Positions 1-6,210 of a stretch of DNA of 9,070 nucleotides are shown piece after piece. The notes beneath the pieces were generated by a model. That model had not been told where the DNA came from. It did not search any database and was given only the letters and a program-made list of their open reading frames with translations. The stretch spans positions 1 through 9,070 of the forward strand of contig DAOWCM010000072.1 in the NCBI GenBank assembly GCA_030639555.1, given 5' to 3'. Within the stretch, counting starts at the first letter, position 1, and each line of letters opens with the position of its first letter. This DNA comes from Candidatus Eiseniibacteriota bacterium. Its GTDB lineage: Bacteria; Joyebacterota; Joyebacteria; Joyebacterales; Joyebacteraceae. The translations under genes were made by a program, and so were the position numbers.

Positions 1-296
1 CCCCCGAACTCGCCCTCCGTCGTCACCTGGAAGTCCCTGAACTGATCCTCGTCGAGGAACATGGAGTAAGGGTCGAGGGAACCGAGCATGCCTCTGATGG
101 CACCGTACATCAGCTCCTTCGAGTCAACGTCCTCGACGTATCCTCGCTCCACCTTGTCCAGAGTGTCCGTGAAGAGGTCGAGGTATGAGTAGATGTCCTT
201 CCTGGCGCTGACCCGCTCGACGAACCACCCGCCTACGAGCACCCCAACCAGGAGCGCGACCAGAATCGGTGTTGCTCTTCTCATTCGTCTCGTCAT
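1..296 (-). CDS. ctpA: S41-family C-terminal processing peptidase, N-terminal part (truncated by window edge)
   Basis: Only the first ~98 codons are visible; the gene runs off the low-coordinate edge. The N-terminus has a basic stretch (MTRRMRR) followed by a hydrophobic segment at about residues 9-24. This fits a Sec signal or N-terminal membrane anchor that places the protease in the periplasm. The next part matches the leader region of CtpA/Prc-type S41 peptidases: a Y-x-E-x-V-D-x-K-E-L stretch, then A-I-R-G-M-L-x-S-L-D-P-Y-S. It stops just before the expected PDZ domain, so the Ser/Lys catalytic dyad cannot be checked. The ATG at 296 is chosen because AAGGA lies 4 nt upstream and the codon overlaps the tmk stop as ATGA. 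A second in-frame ATG at 284 has no well-placed ribosome binding site. Family members degrade or trim periplasmic proteins from the C-terminus. The family call is firm; the specific substrate is unknown. Confidence 0.85.
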   Translation of the reverse strand, partial: MTRRMRRATPILVALLVGVLVGGWFVERVSARKDIYSYLDLFTDTLDKVERGYVEDVDSKELMYGAIRGMLGSLDPYSMFLDEDQFRDFQVTTEGEFG

Positions 297-961
297 GGTG
301 TCCTTCCCGTTCGCATGCCCCGCTCTCCGAGGAGCTCATCGACAGCGGCCGTCACCTGCGCCTCTACCTCCTCGCGCGAGAGCCTCGCATCAATGACCAC
401 GAACCGCGCCGGCTCCCGTCTCGATAATTCCAGGTAGACCTCCCTCACCCTTCTGTGAAAGTCGAGCACCTCGCTCTCTATACGGTCGCGCGCGTGCTCT
501 CCACGTCCCCTGACGAGTCTGTCCAGGCCCTCCTCGGGGTTGAGGTCCATGAGGAAGGTCACATCCGGTTTGACGCCCTTCGTGGCGACTTGGTTCAACG
601 CTTCCACGGTCGCAGGGCCGAGCCCCCTGCCGCCGCCCTGATACGCCACGCTGGCATCACTGAATCTGTCTGATATGACGACCTCGCCCGCCTCGAGCCC
701 CGGGATGATCACCCTGGCGACGTGCTCCGCGCGGGAAGCCAGGTAGAGGAAAAGCTCAGTGGCCGCCTCCATGCCGGTGTGTCCGGTGTCCAACAGGATC
801 TCTCTGAATCGCTCGCCGAGCGGCGTTCCACCGGGCTCCCGACTGAGGGTCACGGGCACGCCGTCGGCGCGCAGCCGCTCAAGCAGCGCCTGTGCCTGCG
901 TGGACTTCCCGCATCCCTCCACGCCCTCGAACGTGATGAAGAGACCTGGGTACCGAGACAT
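293..961 (-). CDS. tmk: Thymidylate (dTMP) kinase
   Basis: This cytosolic enzyme phosphorylates dTMP to dTDP with ATP, an essential step to dTTP. The 222-residue product has the usual family length. The P-loop is at residues 13-21 (GVEGCGKST, preceded by TFE). The REPGGT motif is at 41-46, and the DRF-x-x-A-S-V-A-Y-Q-G signature is at 98-109. A lid-like Arg-rich segment (R-G-R-G-E-H-A-R-D-R) follows. The frame stays open upstream to 1057, but the start at 961 gives the expected MSRYPG-L-F-I-T-F-E N-terminus and has GGGGGA (968-973) 6 nt before it. The upstream extension would add 32 residues encoded across an intergenic hairpin. The gene lies 117 nt after ino1 and its TGA overlaps the S41 protease ATG, so translation of the two is probably coupled. 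Confidence 0.97.
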   Translation of the reverse strand: MSRYPGLFITFEGVEGCGKSTQAQALLERLRADGVPVTLSREPGGTPLGERFREILLDTGHTGMEAATELFLYLASRAEHVARVIIPGLEAGEVVISDRFSDASVAYQGGGRGLGPATVEALNQVATKGVKPDVTFLMDLNPEEGLDRLVRGRGEHARDRIESEVLDFHRRVREVYLELSRREPARFVVIDARLSREEVEAQVTAAVDELLGERGMRTGRTP

Positions 962-967
962 GAGAAG

Positions 968-973
968 TCCCCC
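968..973 (-). promoter_or_regulatory. Ribosome binding site that fixes the tmk start
   Basis: GGGGGA on the minus strand lies 6 nt before the ATG at 961. It supports the short tmk reading over the longer open frame that begins at 1057. Confidence 0.6.
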
Positions 974-990
974 GTGGCGCCGTGTGTGAA

Positions 991-1015
991 CGAGGCCGGG
1001 CGATGCCCGGCCTCG
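991..1015 (-). terminator. Intergenic hairpin between ino1 and tmk
   Basis: There is a perfect 10-bp inverted repeat: CGAGGCCGGG (991-1000), loop CGATG (1001-1005), CCCGGCCTCG (1006-1015). In the minus-strand transcript it lies 63 nt past the ino1 stop and 29 nt before the tmk ATG. The 3' side reads TTCACACACGG, with no U-tract, so it is not a classical intrinsic terminator. It could be a weak terminator, an attenuator or an mRNA processing/stability element. I infer function only from stem strength and position. Confidence 0.5.
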
Positions 1016-1062
1016 AAGATGATCGTCTGAACCTCGTGGCCGCCGCGTGGGAGCCAAGCTCC

Positions 1063-1087
1063 CTCGAGCTAGCTCGAGCTAGCTCGA
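1063..1087. repeat. 2.5-copy tandem repeat of a 10-mer across the ino1 stop codon
   Basis: CTCGAGCTAG occurs at 1063-1072 and again at 1073-1082, followed by CTCGA at 1083-1087. The array is self-complementary, and 1067-1086 reads as a 20-bp perfect palindrome. It includes the last codons of ino1 (Ser-Ser-TAG). A small 6-bp hairpin (GGGAGC, loop CAA, GCTCCC, 1049-1063) adjoins it. Confidence 0.75.
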
Positions 1088-2233
1088 CAGCTCCTCGACG
1101 AGTTCCTGCTGCGCGTCCTCGGGAGTGTTCTCCACGGAGGACCAGTTTTCCTGAGCGTGCTTGGTGATGTAGTCCTCGGTCGCTCGCCGGGCCTCGTCAT
1201 CGGTGTACTGAACCGGCGGTGACTTGAAGAAGTACGAGGACGGTCCCTCGACGGCCCCCGTCAGACCGTTATCGAGCGCGAGCTTCATGCAGCGGACGGC
1301 GTCGATCATGACACCGGCCGAGTTAGGCGAGTCCCATACCTCGAGCTTGAGCTCGGCATTGAGCGGGACATCGCCGAAGGTCGTGCCCTCCATCCGCACG
1401 TAGGCCCACTTCCTGTCGGTCAACCACGGGATGTAGTCGGACGGGCCGATGTGGACGTTGTCCGAACCGATGTCGTAGTCAAGCTGCGACGTCACGGCGT
1501 TCGTCTTGGAGATCTTCTTCGACTCGAGACGGGAGCGCTCGAGCATGTTCAGAAAGTCCGTGTTCCCACCCACGTTGAGCTGGCTGGTCCTCTCGAGTCT
1601 GACTCCCCTGTCCCGAAAGAGCCTGGTCAGCACACGGTGCACGATGGTCGCGCCGACCTGTGACTTGACGTCGTCTCCCATGACCGGCAGGCCCTTCTTC
1701 TCGAAGCGCTGCTGCCAGTACTGCTCACGGGCGATGAAGACCGGGATACCGTTGACGAAGCCGCACCCGGCTTCGAGGATCTGCTCAACGTACCACTTGG
1801 TCGCCTCTTCGCTGCCGACGGGCAGGAAGTTGACCACCACGTCGGTCCCGGTGTCCTTGAGGAGTTCCACGATGTCCTCGGTCGACCCGGGCGCCTTCTC
1901 GATGATCTCGGAGAGGTATTTTCCCAGACCGTCGTGCGTCATGCCCCTCGCCACCCTTACACCAAGATCCGGCACATCGCTGAACTTGTAGGTGTTGTTC
2001 GGCTTGGTGAAGATCGCCTCAGAGACATCCCGTCCCACCTTGTTCTTGTCGATGTCGATCGCGGCCGAGAACTCGATGTCACCGATGTGGTAACCGCCGA
2101 GATTGACGTGCATGAGTCCAGGCACAAACGCATCGGCCGGCGCGTTCTTGTAGTACTCCACTCCCTGCACGAGGGAGGACGCGCAGTTCCCCACTCCGAT
2201 GATCGCTACTCTGACTTTGTTCTTCCCGCCCAT
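1079..2233 (-). CDS. ino1: Inositol-3-phosphate synthase (myo-inositol-1-phosphate synthase), actinobacterial/archaeal type
   Basis: This NAD-dependent cytosolic enzyme isomerises glucose 6-phosphate to 1D-myo-inositol 3-phosphate, the entry step to inositol lipids and inositol thiols. The 384-residue product starts with a Rossmann motif (V-A-I-I-G-V-G-N-C-A-S-S, 9-20). It carries the family blocks GDDVKSQVGAT (186-196), LNVGGNTDFLNM (219-230), SKKISKT (238-244), DRKWAYV (273-279), LEVWDSPNSAG (297-307) and KSPP (337-340). These are the conserved substrate and NAD regions of prokaryotic MIPS, and the likely catalytic lysines lie within them. From memory, the sequence closely resembles mycobacterial Ino1. 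The C-terminus (about 355-384) is a Glu/Gln/Ser-rich tail that looks longer than the actinobacterial enzymes. The ATG at 2233 has GGGGGT a few bases upstream. The gene starts 40 nt after the PIP synthase stop, so the two are most likely one transcript. Confidence 0.96.
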   Translation of the reverse strand: MGGKNKVRVAIIGVGNCASSLVQGVEYYKNAPADAFVPGLMHVNLGGYHIGDIEFSAAIDIDKNKVGRDVSEAIFTKPNNTYKFSDVPDLGVRVARGMTHDGLGKYLSEIIEKAPGSTEDIVELLKDTGTDVVVNFLPVGSEEATKWYVEQILEAGCGFVNGIPVFIAREQYWQQRFEKKGLPVMGDDVKSQVGATIVHRVLTRLFRDRGVRLERTSQLNVGGNTDFLNMLERSRLESKKISKTNAVTSQLDYDIGSDNVHIGPSDYIPWLTDRKWAYVRMEGTTFGDVPLNAELKLEVWDSPNSAGVMIDAVRCMKLALDNGLTGAVEGPSSYFFKSPPVQYTDDEARRATEDYITKHAQENWSSVENTPEDAQQELVEELSS

Positions 2234-2273
2234 GAACGCTACCCCCAGTGATGCGTAGAGTGGCCGCCGATGG

Positions 2274-2870
2274 TCAGTCCCTGGTGGCGACCAGAACGTG
2301 ACGGATACGCTGTATCGCCGTCAGATTGGCGAGCACGGCAAGCACCCAGATCGCCACTCTGAAGGCCCCGGCACCCAGCAGCGCGCCGGCGATGAGTATG
2401 ACCATGCGCTCGGGCCGCTCTGTAAGTCCGACCTCGCAGCTCGTGCCTACCGCCTCAGCGCGCGCCCGCGTGTAGCTGACCATCAGAGAACCGGCGAGCG
2501 CGGCGAACACCGCCACTGCAGTCCCAACCTCCGGCGCCTCCTGAGTCCTGGCCATGTAGTAGAAGAGTGCCCCGAGCAGCACGACGATTTCAGAGTACCG
2601 GTCGACCGTCGAGTCGAGAAAGGCGCCTGACGCTGTCGCCCCGTTCCCGGCTCTGGCGGTCTCGCCGTCTATCATGTCGCAGAGACCCGCGAGTATCAAC
2701 AGGATGCCCGCGCGCAGAAAGTGCCCGGTGGCGATGCCCCATCCGGAGAAAACAGACAGGACCAATCCCGCGAACGTGATCGCTGCGGGAGGGATCCCCA
2801 GATCGGCCACGAGTCGCGCGGCGGGACCAAGGAGTCCACTGACTTTGCTCTTTAGCCTGCGAGCCGACAT
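2274..2870 (-). CDS. pgsA: CDP-alcohol phosphatidyltransferase, probable phosphatidylinositol-phosphate synthase
   Basis: This is an integral membrane enzyme of 198 residues with several hydrophobic helices (about 29-45, 51-64, 94-106, 115-133 and 156-185). The complete CDP-alcohol transferase signature D-x2-D-G-x2-A-R-x8-G-x3-D-x3-D is present, with D65, D68, G69, A72, R73, G82, D86 and D90; the four Asp residues bind metal and CDP-diacylglycerol. Beyond the generic family it has SYTRARAE (132-139) and ERPER (151-155). As I recall, both are matched in mycobacterial PIP synthase, where basic residues here hold the inositol phosphate. With ino1 directly downstream, the likely reaction is CDP-diacylglycerol plus inositol 3-phosphate giving phosphatidylinositol phosphate and CMP. 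An automatic label of phosphatidylglycerophosphate synthase would probably be wrong. The ATG at 2870 has GAGGTGA about 10 nt upstream. A candidate promoter lies 59-88 nt upstream, inside rsmI. Confidence 0.88.
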   Translation of the reverse strand: MSARRLKSKVSGLLGPAARLVADLGIPPAAITFAGLVLSVFSGWGIATGHFLRAGILLILAGLCDMIDGETARAGNGATASGAFLDSTVDRYSEIVVLLGALFYYMARTQEAPEVGTAVAVFAALAGSLMVSYTRARAEAVGTSCEVGLTERPERMVILIAGALLGAGAFRVAIWVLAVLANLTAIQRIRHVLVATRD

Positions 2871-2928
2871 GCTCGTACACTCACCTCATGACGGAGAACT
2901 CCGGACGGCACTCCCCCGTGGACACTGC

Positions 2929-2958
2929 AGTCTAGCACTCACAAAAGTGAGGTGTCAA
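2929..2958 (-). promoter_or_regulatory. Candidate sigma70-type promoter for the PIP synthase-ino1 unit
   Basis: On the minus strand there is a perfect TTGACA (-35, 2953-2958), an 18-nt spacer and TAGACT (-10, 2929-2934, 4 of 6 consensus). The predicted start near 2922 gives a leader of about 52 nt to the ATG at 2870. The -35 lies in the last codons of rsmI. The spacer contains the dyad CTCAC-TTTT-GTGAG (2939-2952), a possible operator. This would let the inositol-lipid genes be transcribed separately from rsmI. Confidence 0.55.
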
Positions 2959-3700
2959 CCTCTTCCCGTATGGTCCCGCCTCGACCCCCATCCTTCCCCG
3001 GGCATCCGACCACGACGACGATCTCTCCCTTGAGACGCCGGCTCTCGGCCATCGCCGACAGCTCCCCCAGGGTCCCGCGCAGGACCTCCTCATGGACCTT
3101 GGTCAGCTCGCGGGCGACCACGGCCTTCCGATCCCCAAGCACCTCGTGCATGTCCTTGAGAGCCGCAGCGATCCTGTGGGGCGACTCATAGTAGACCACG
3201 GTGCAGGAAAGGCCGGCGAGGGAGGCCAGCTTGCTCCTGCGCTGACCGCTCTTTCGGGGCAGGTAGCCGGCGAAGTGGAAAGGCTGCGGTGGGAGCCCGG
3301 CGATCGACAGCGCCGCGACCACCGCCGAGGGGCCGGGAACAGCGATCACCTCGAGCCCTCGTTCCGCGCACGAGGAGACCAGGCGGTAGCCCGGGTCGGC
3401 CACGAGCGGCGTTCCCGCATCACTGACGAGCGCGATGTCCTCGCCAGCCTCGATGCGCTCCACCACCTCACGAGAGGCTCGCTCCTCGTTGTGATCGTGG
3501 TAGGGTATCTGGCGCGTCGTTATGCCGAAGTGAGTCAGGAGTTTCCTGGTGCGTCTCGTGTCCTCGGCGGCGATCGCATCGACGGACCTCAGGATCTCTA
3601 TCGAACGCGGCGTCGTGTCGCCCAGATTGCCGATGGGCGTCGCCACGACGAACAGCCGTCCAGCCTCCACCGCTCCGTCCGAATCCGCCACCTCTTTCAT
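2939..3700 (-). CDS. rsmI: 16S rRNA (cytidine(1402)-2'-O)-methyltransferase
   Basis: RsmI methylates the 2'-OH of C1402 in the 16S rRNA decoding centre using SAM. The 253-residue product carries the tetrapyrrole-methylase-fold signatures in order: LFVVATPIGNLGD (16-28), AEDTRRTRKLL (45-55), LVSDAGTPLVADPGYRLV (91-108), VPGPSA (121-126), YESPHR (171-176) and ELTKVHEE (198-205). It is somewhat shorter at the C-terminus than the E. coli protein of roughly 286 residues. Its ATG (3698-3700) overlaps the recJ TGA as ATGA, so the two are translationally coupled. GGAGG abuts that ATG with no spacer. A GTG at 3691 (codon 4) would have a 9-nt spacer and is a realistic alternative start; this changes the product by only three residues. 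The end of the gene carries a candidate promoter for the next unit. Confidence 0.96.
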   Translation of the reverse strand: MKEVADSDGAVEAGRLFVVATPIGNLGDTTPRSIEILRSVDAIAAEDTRRTRKLLTHFGITTRQIPYHDHNEERASREVVERIEAGEDIALVSDAGTPLVADPGYRLVSSCAERGLEVIAVPGPSAVVAALSIAGLPPQPFHFAGYLPRKSGQRRSKLASLAGLSCTVVYYESPHRIAAALKDMHEVLGDRKAVVARELTKVHEEVLRGTLGELSAMAESRRLKGEIVVVVGCPGKDGGRGGTIREEVDTSLL

Positions 3701-5382
3701 CCTCCGGATGTACTGGGTACGATCGAATCGAGGATGCTGACGAGCGCCACACGTTCAGAATTACGCAGCCTGAAGACCACGTCCGTCGGCGTCTCGCCAA
3801 CCCTCATCGGGGTCCCGAATCTCACACCTCGTGCCTCGATGTCGTTGATCGTCGCTGACGTCACACGGCGTGCGAGGAACACGGCCCTGCGGTTTCCCTG
3901 ACCGAAGGGCTTCATCAGCTCGAGCTCTCGCCCGAGCTCGGGTGTCGTCTCCTCGAGCCGGAGCTCCGCGTCGATGCGGCGGGGGTCCGGCGCCGGCGGA
4001 TTCGACTGGACGAAGTCGTCCATTCTCTCTTTGAACCGAGGCATCTGAGACGGGACCATGGAGAACCCGGCCGCGCGCGGATGCCCGCCGTACCCGATGA
4101 AGAGCTCGCGCATGGTAGCGAAGGCCTCGACGAAATTGAACCCCACGGGCCCCCTCGCTTCCCCCACCACCTCCGAATCGCGCCTGCCGACCATGATCAC
4201 GGGACGCCCGGTCTCCTCGGTGAGCCTGGAGGTGACGTAGCCAGCCGTGCCGATCGGCACCTCCGTCTCGAGGATGATCACCGGAGACGACACGGCGGCG
4301 CCGTCACGCTCGAAGTCCTCGCGTACTTTCCTCCATGCAACCACCGCGGACTCCCGCCATCTCTCCTGGCGCTCAAAGAGCGAGGCAGCGAGAGCGCGGG
4401 CATCGTCCGGGTCCCGCGTCGCCAGAAGGTCGAGGGACTTCTGCGTGCCCGGGGAGTCGCCCGGGGCGCGCCCCAGGAGCCGTCCGAGCGAGTTCCGCAC
4501 GTCCTCGGGAGAGAGTTCCCGACCCCAGAGGCGTCCCTCCTCCAGCGCGGCCCTTAGGCCCACGCGGTCCGTCCCGGGCGCCGCGGCGAGCCCCTGCGTC
4601 ACGATGGTCCTGTTGTCGCCCGTCAGTGGGACCTTGTCCGCGATGGAGCCTATGGCGGCGAGCGCGAGCGACTCCTGTCGCCATCCCGGGCCGTACCAGG
4701 GAGCGTTCTCACCGGCGGGTCCGAACCTGCCGCGCAGCTCGTCCAGGAGGAGATCGGCCACCCTGAGCGCCACACCGACGCCGGCCATGAACCTGTAGGG
4801 GAAGCGCGAGTCGGGCAGCTTGGGATTGACTATGGCGACGGCGGGAGGCAGCTCCGGCGGGATCTCGTGGTGGTCGGTGACTATCGTGTCGATCCCGAGC
4901 TCGTTGCCGTAGCTGATGAACTCCCTGTCGCTGACGCAGCTGTCGACGGTGACGATGAGGCCGACCCCCGCCCCGTGCAGCCGGTCCAGCTCGGCGCGGC
5001 TGAGCCCGTGCCCCTCCGTCTTCCGGTCCGGGATGTATGAAACGACGGAGGCGCCCAGCTGGTCCAGCGTCTCCATCATGACCGTGGTCGCTGTCACCCC
5101 GTCGGCGTCGTCGTGGCCGTGCACCGCGACAAGCTCCTCCGACTCAAGCGCCGACCGCACCCTCTCCACCACCCGGCCCGCGTCCGGCAGCAGGTGCGCG
5201 TCGGGAAGAGGATCATCGGAGGCGGCAAGATAGCGGGCCGCATCGTCCGCGGAGCCGACGTCCCTGGCCGCGAGCACGCGAGCGAAGGGCTCCGAGATCC
5301 CGGCCGCACGACTGATGTCGGAAGCCAGTCCGGGCTCGACGGTCGCCAGTCTCCATTCGTATCTGGATCCGCTCAGAATCAT
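3697..5382 (-). CDS. recJ: RecJ-like single-stranded-DNA-specific exonuclease (DHH/DHHA1 family), divergent
   Basis: RecJ degrades single-stranded DNA 5' to 3' in recombination, mismatch and base-excision repair. The 561-residue product has the expected order: motif I GHDDADGVTA (89-98), TVDSCVSD (145-152), DHH with E-I-P-P (170-176) then IVNPK, SIADKVPL (246-253, the RecJ 'G-x-V-A-D-x-V-P-L' block), a DHHA1 domain with GGHPRAAG (432-439), and a C-terminal OB-like segment with PFGQGN (492-497). Two places differ from textbook bacterial RecJ. Motif I starts with His (H90) where E. coli-type RecJ has Asp, as in archaeal RecJ-like proteins. The usual G-S-G-R-S block before the GGH motif reads G-E-A-R-G-P (407-412). 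The ATG at 5382 has AAGGTGG 4 nt upstream. The gene lies after a strong hairpin and overlaps rsmI. The family is firm; exact nuclease polarity and activity are less sure. Confidence 0.9.
   Translation of the reverse strand: MILSGSRYEWRLATVEPGLASDISRAAGISEPFARVLAARDVGSADDAARYLAASDDPLPDAHLLPDAGRVVERVRSALESEELVAVHGHDDADGVTATTVMMETLDQLGASVVSYIPDRKTEGHGLSRAELDRLHGAGVGLIVTVDSCVSDREFISYGNELGIDTIVTDHHEIPPELPPAVAIVNPKLPDSRFPYRFMAGVGVALRVADLLLDELRGRFGPAGENAPWYGPGWRQESLALAAIGSIADKVPLTGDNRTIVTQGLAAAPGTDRVGLRAALEEGRLWGRELSPEDVRNSLGRLLGRAPGDSPGTQKSLDLLATRDPDDARALAASLFERQERWRESAVVAWRKVREDFERDGAAVSSPVIILETEVPIGTAGYVTSRLTEETGRPVIMVGRRDSEVVGEARGPVGFNFVEAFATMRELFIGYGGHPRAAGFSMVPSQMPRFKERMDDFVQSNPPAPDPRRIDAELRLEETTPELGRELELMKPFGQGNRRAVFLARRVTSATINDIEARGVRFGTPMRVGETPTDVVFRLRNSERVALVSILDSIVPSTSGG
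3701..3705 (-). promoter_or_regulatory. Ribosome binding site abutting the rsmI ATG
   Basis: GGAGG lies directly before the ATG at 3700 with zero spacing. It is 9 nt before the in-frame GTG at 3691. It lies inside the last codons of recJ. The spacing favours GTG, while the ATGA overlap favours ATG; both may be used. Confidence 0.5.
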
Positions 5383-5401
5383 CTGGCCACCTTGGATGCA
5401 G

Positions 5402-5434
5402 AGAGGCCGGGTGGGAACGGCCCACCCGGCCCCT
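5402..5434 (-). terminator. Strong intergenic hairpin between the slipin gene and recJ
   Basis: There is a perfect 11-bp inverted repeat GGCCGGGTGGG (5405-5415) / CCCACCCGGCC (5421-5431) with a 5-nt loop. In the minus-strand RNA it extends to 14 pairs (5402-5404 with 5432-5434) through one G-U pair. It begins 11 nt after the slipin stop and ends about 20 nt before the recJ ATG. The 3' side reads CTGCATCC, without a U-tract. It may reduce read-through into recJ or protect the upstream mRNA, since no separate promoter for recJ is visible in the short gap. Confidence 0.6.
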
Positions 5435-5445
5435 GACCGCTCGGG

Positions 5446-6198
5446 CTAGCCCTTGTCGTTCTTTGCCTTCATGAAGTGCTCGACGATGTCGATCGGAACC
5501 GGGAACACGATCGTCGAGTTCTTCTCGACGGCGATCTCGCTCAGCGTCTGGAGGAAGCGGAGCTGAATGGACGTGGGCTCAGTAGCCAGCACGGCGGCGG
5601 CCTGGGAGAGCTTCTCGGAGGCCTGAAGCTCGCCGGCCGCATGGATCACCTTGGCGCGTCGCTCTCTCTCGGCCTCGGCCTGCTTCGCTATCGCGCGCTG
5701 CATCGTATCGGGGAGGTCGACGTGCTTGACCTCGACGGCCGAGACCTTGATGCCCCAGCTGTCGGTCTGGCGGTCCAGGATCGACTGCAGCTCCATGTTT
5801 ATCTTCTCCCGCGCGGACAAGAGCTCGTCGAGCTCCGCGCCGCCGATGACGCTCCTGAGCGTGGTCTGGGAGAGCTGAGAGGTCGCGTAGTTGTAGTCCT
5901 GCACCTCCACGATGGCCTTGTCCGGCTCGAAAACGCGGAAGTACACGACCGCGTTCACCTTGACGGAGACGTTGTCCTTCGTCACCACGTCCTGAGGCGG
6001 CACGTCCATGGCGACTATCCGCAGGCTGACGCGAACCACGCGGTCGATGAAGGGTATGACGAGGATGAGCCCGGGACCCCTGACCCCGGCCAGCCGCCCC
6101 AGCCGGAATACGACGCCCCGTTCGTATTCTCTCAGCACGTAGATCGACATCTTGAGGAGAACGAGCACTACCAATGCAATGATCAGGATTCCGCCCAT
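5446..6198 (-). CDS. Slipin: stomatin/prohibitin-like SPFH membrane protein
   Basis: This protein is anchored in the inner membrane by an N-terminal hydrophobic segment (about residues 3-20), with the rest in an oligomeric SPFH cage. The 250-residue product has the bacterial stomatin hallmarks: RLGRLAGVRGPGLILVIPFID (32-52), DVPPQDVVTKDNVSVKV (65-81), a QLSQTTLRSV block (108-117), ELDELL (122-127), TDSWGIKV (145-152), VDLPDTMQRAIA (160-171), QAEAERERRAKVI (173-185, coiled coil) and EKNSTIVFPVP (225-235). SPFH proteins organise membrane microdomains and often work with NfeD proteins, sometimes controlling membrane proteases. Here the nfeD gene is directly upstream: the ribosome binding site AGGAGGTG (6203-6210) overlaps the nfeD stop codon, so the pair is almost certainly co-translated. 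The ATG at 6198 is well spaced (4 nt after that site). The family call is very firm; the physiological role is not established from sequence. Confidence 0.96.
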   Translation of the reverse strand: MGGILIIALVVLVLLKMSIYVLREYERGVVFRLGRLAGVRGPGLILVIPFIDRVVRVSLRIVAMDVPPQDVVTKDNVSVKVNAVVYFRVFEPDKAIVEVQDYNYATSQLSQTTLRSVIGGAELDELLSAREKINMELQSILDRQTDSWGIKVSAVEVKHVDLPDTMQRAIAKQAEAERERRAKVIHAAGELQASEKLSQAAAVLATEPTSIQLRFLQTLSEIAVEKNSTIVFPVPIDIVEHFMKAKNDKG

Positions 6199-6202
6199 GC
6201 GG

Positions 6203-6210
6203 CACCTCCT
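6203..6210 (-). promoter_or_regulatory. Near-perfect ribosome binding site of the slipin gene overlapping the nfeD stop
   Basis: AGGAGGTG, a full anti-16S match, shares bases with the nfeD TAG (6209-6211) and lies 4 nt before the slipin ATG. This predicts efficient, coupled translation. Confidence 0.75.

Noticed and set aside
962..1057. A 32-residue N-terminal extension of thymidylate kinase
   Set aside because: The added residues are Arg-rich, lie over an intergenic hairpin and have no family match. The start at 961 has a well-spaced ribosome binding site and the expected N-terminus.
3092..3901. Plus-strand open frame of 269 codons opposite rsmI
   Set aside because: It lies over the conserved rsmI and recJ frames. 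Its product has low-complexity Arg/Gly composition and no family signature.
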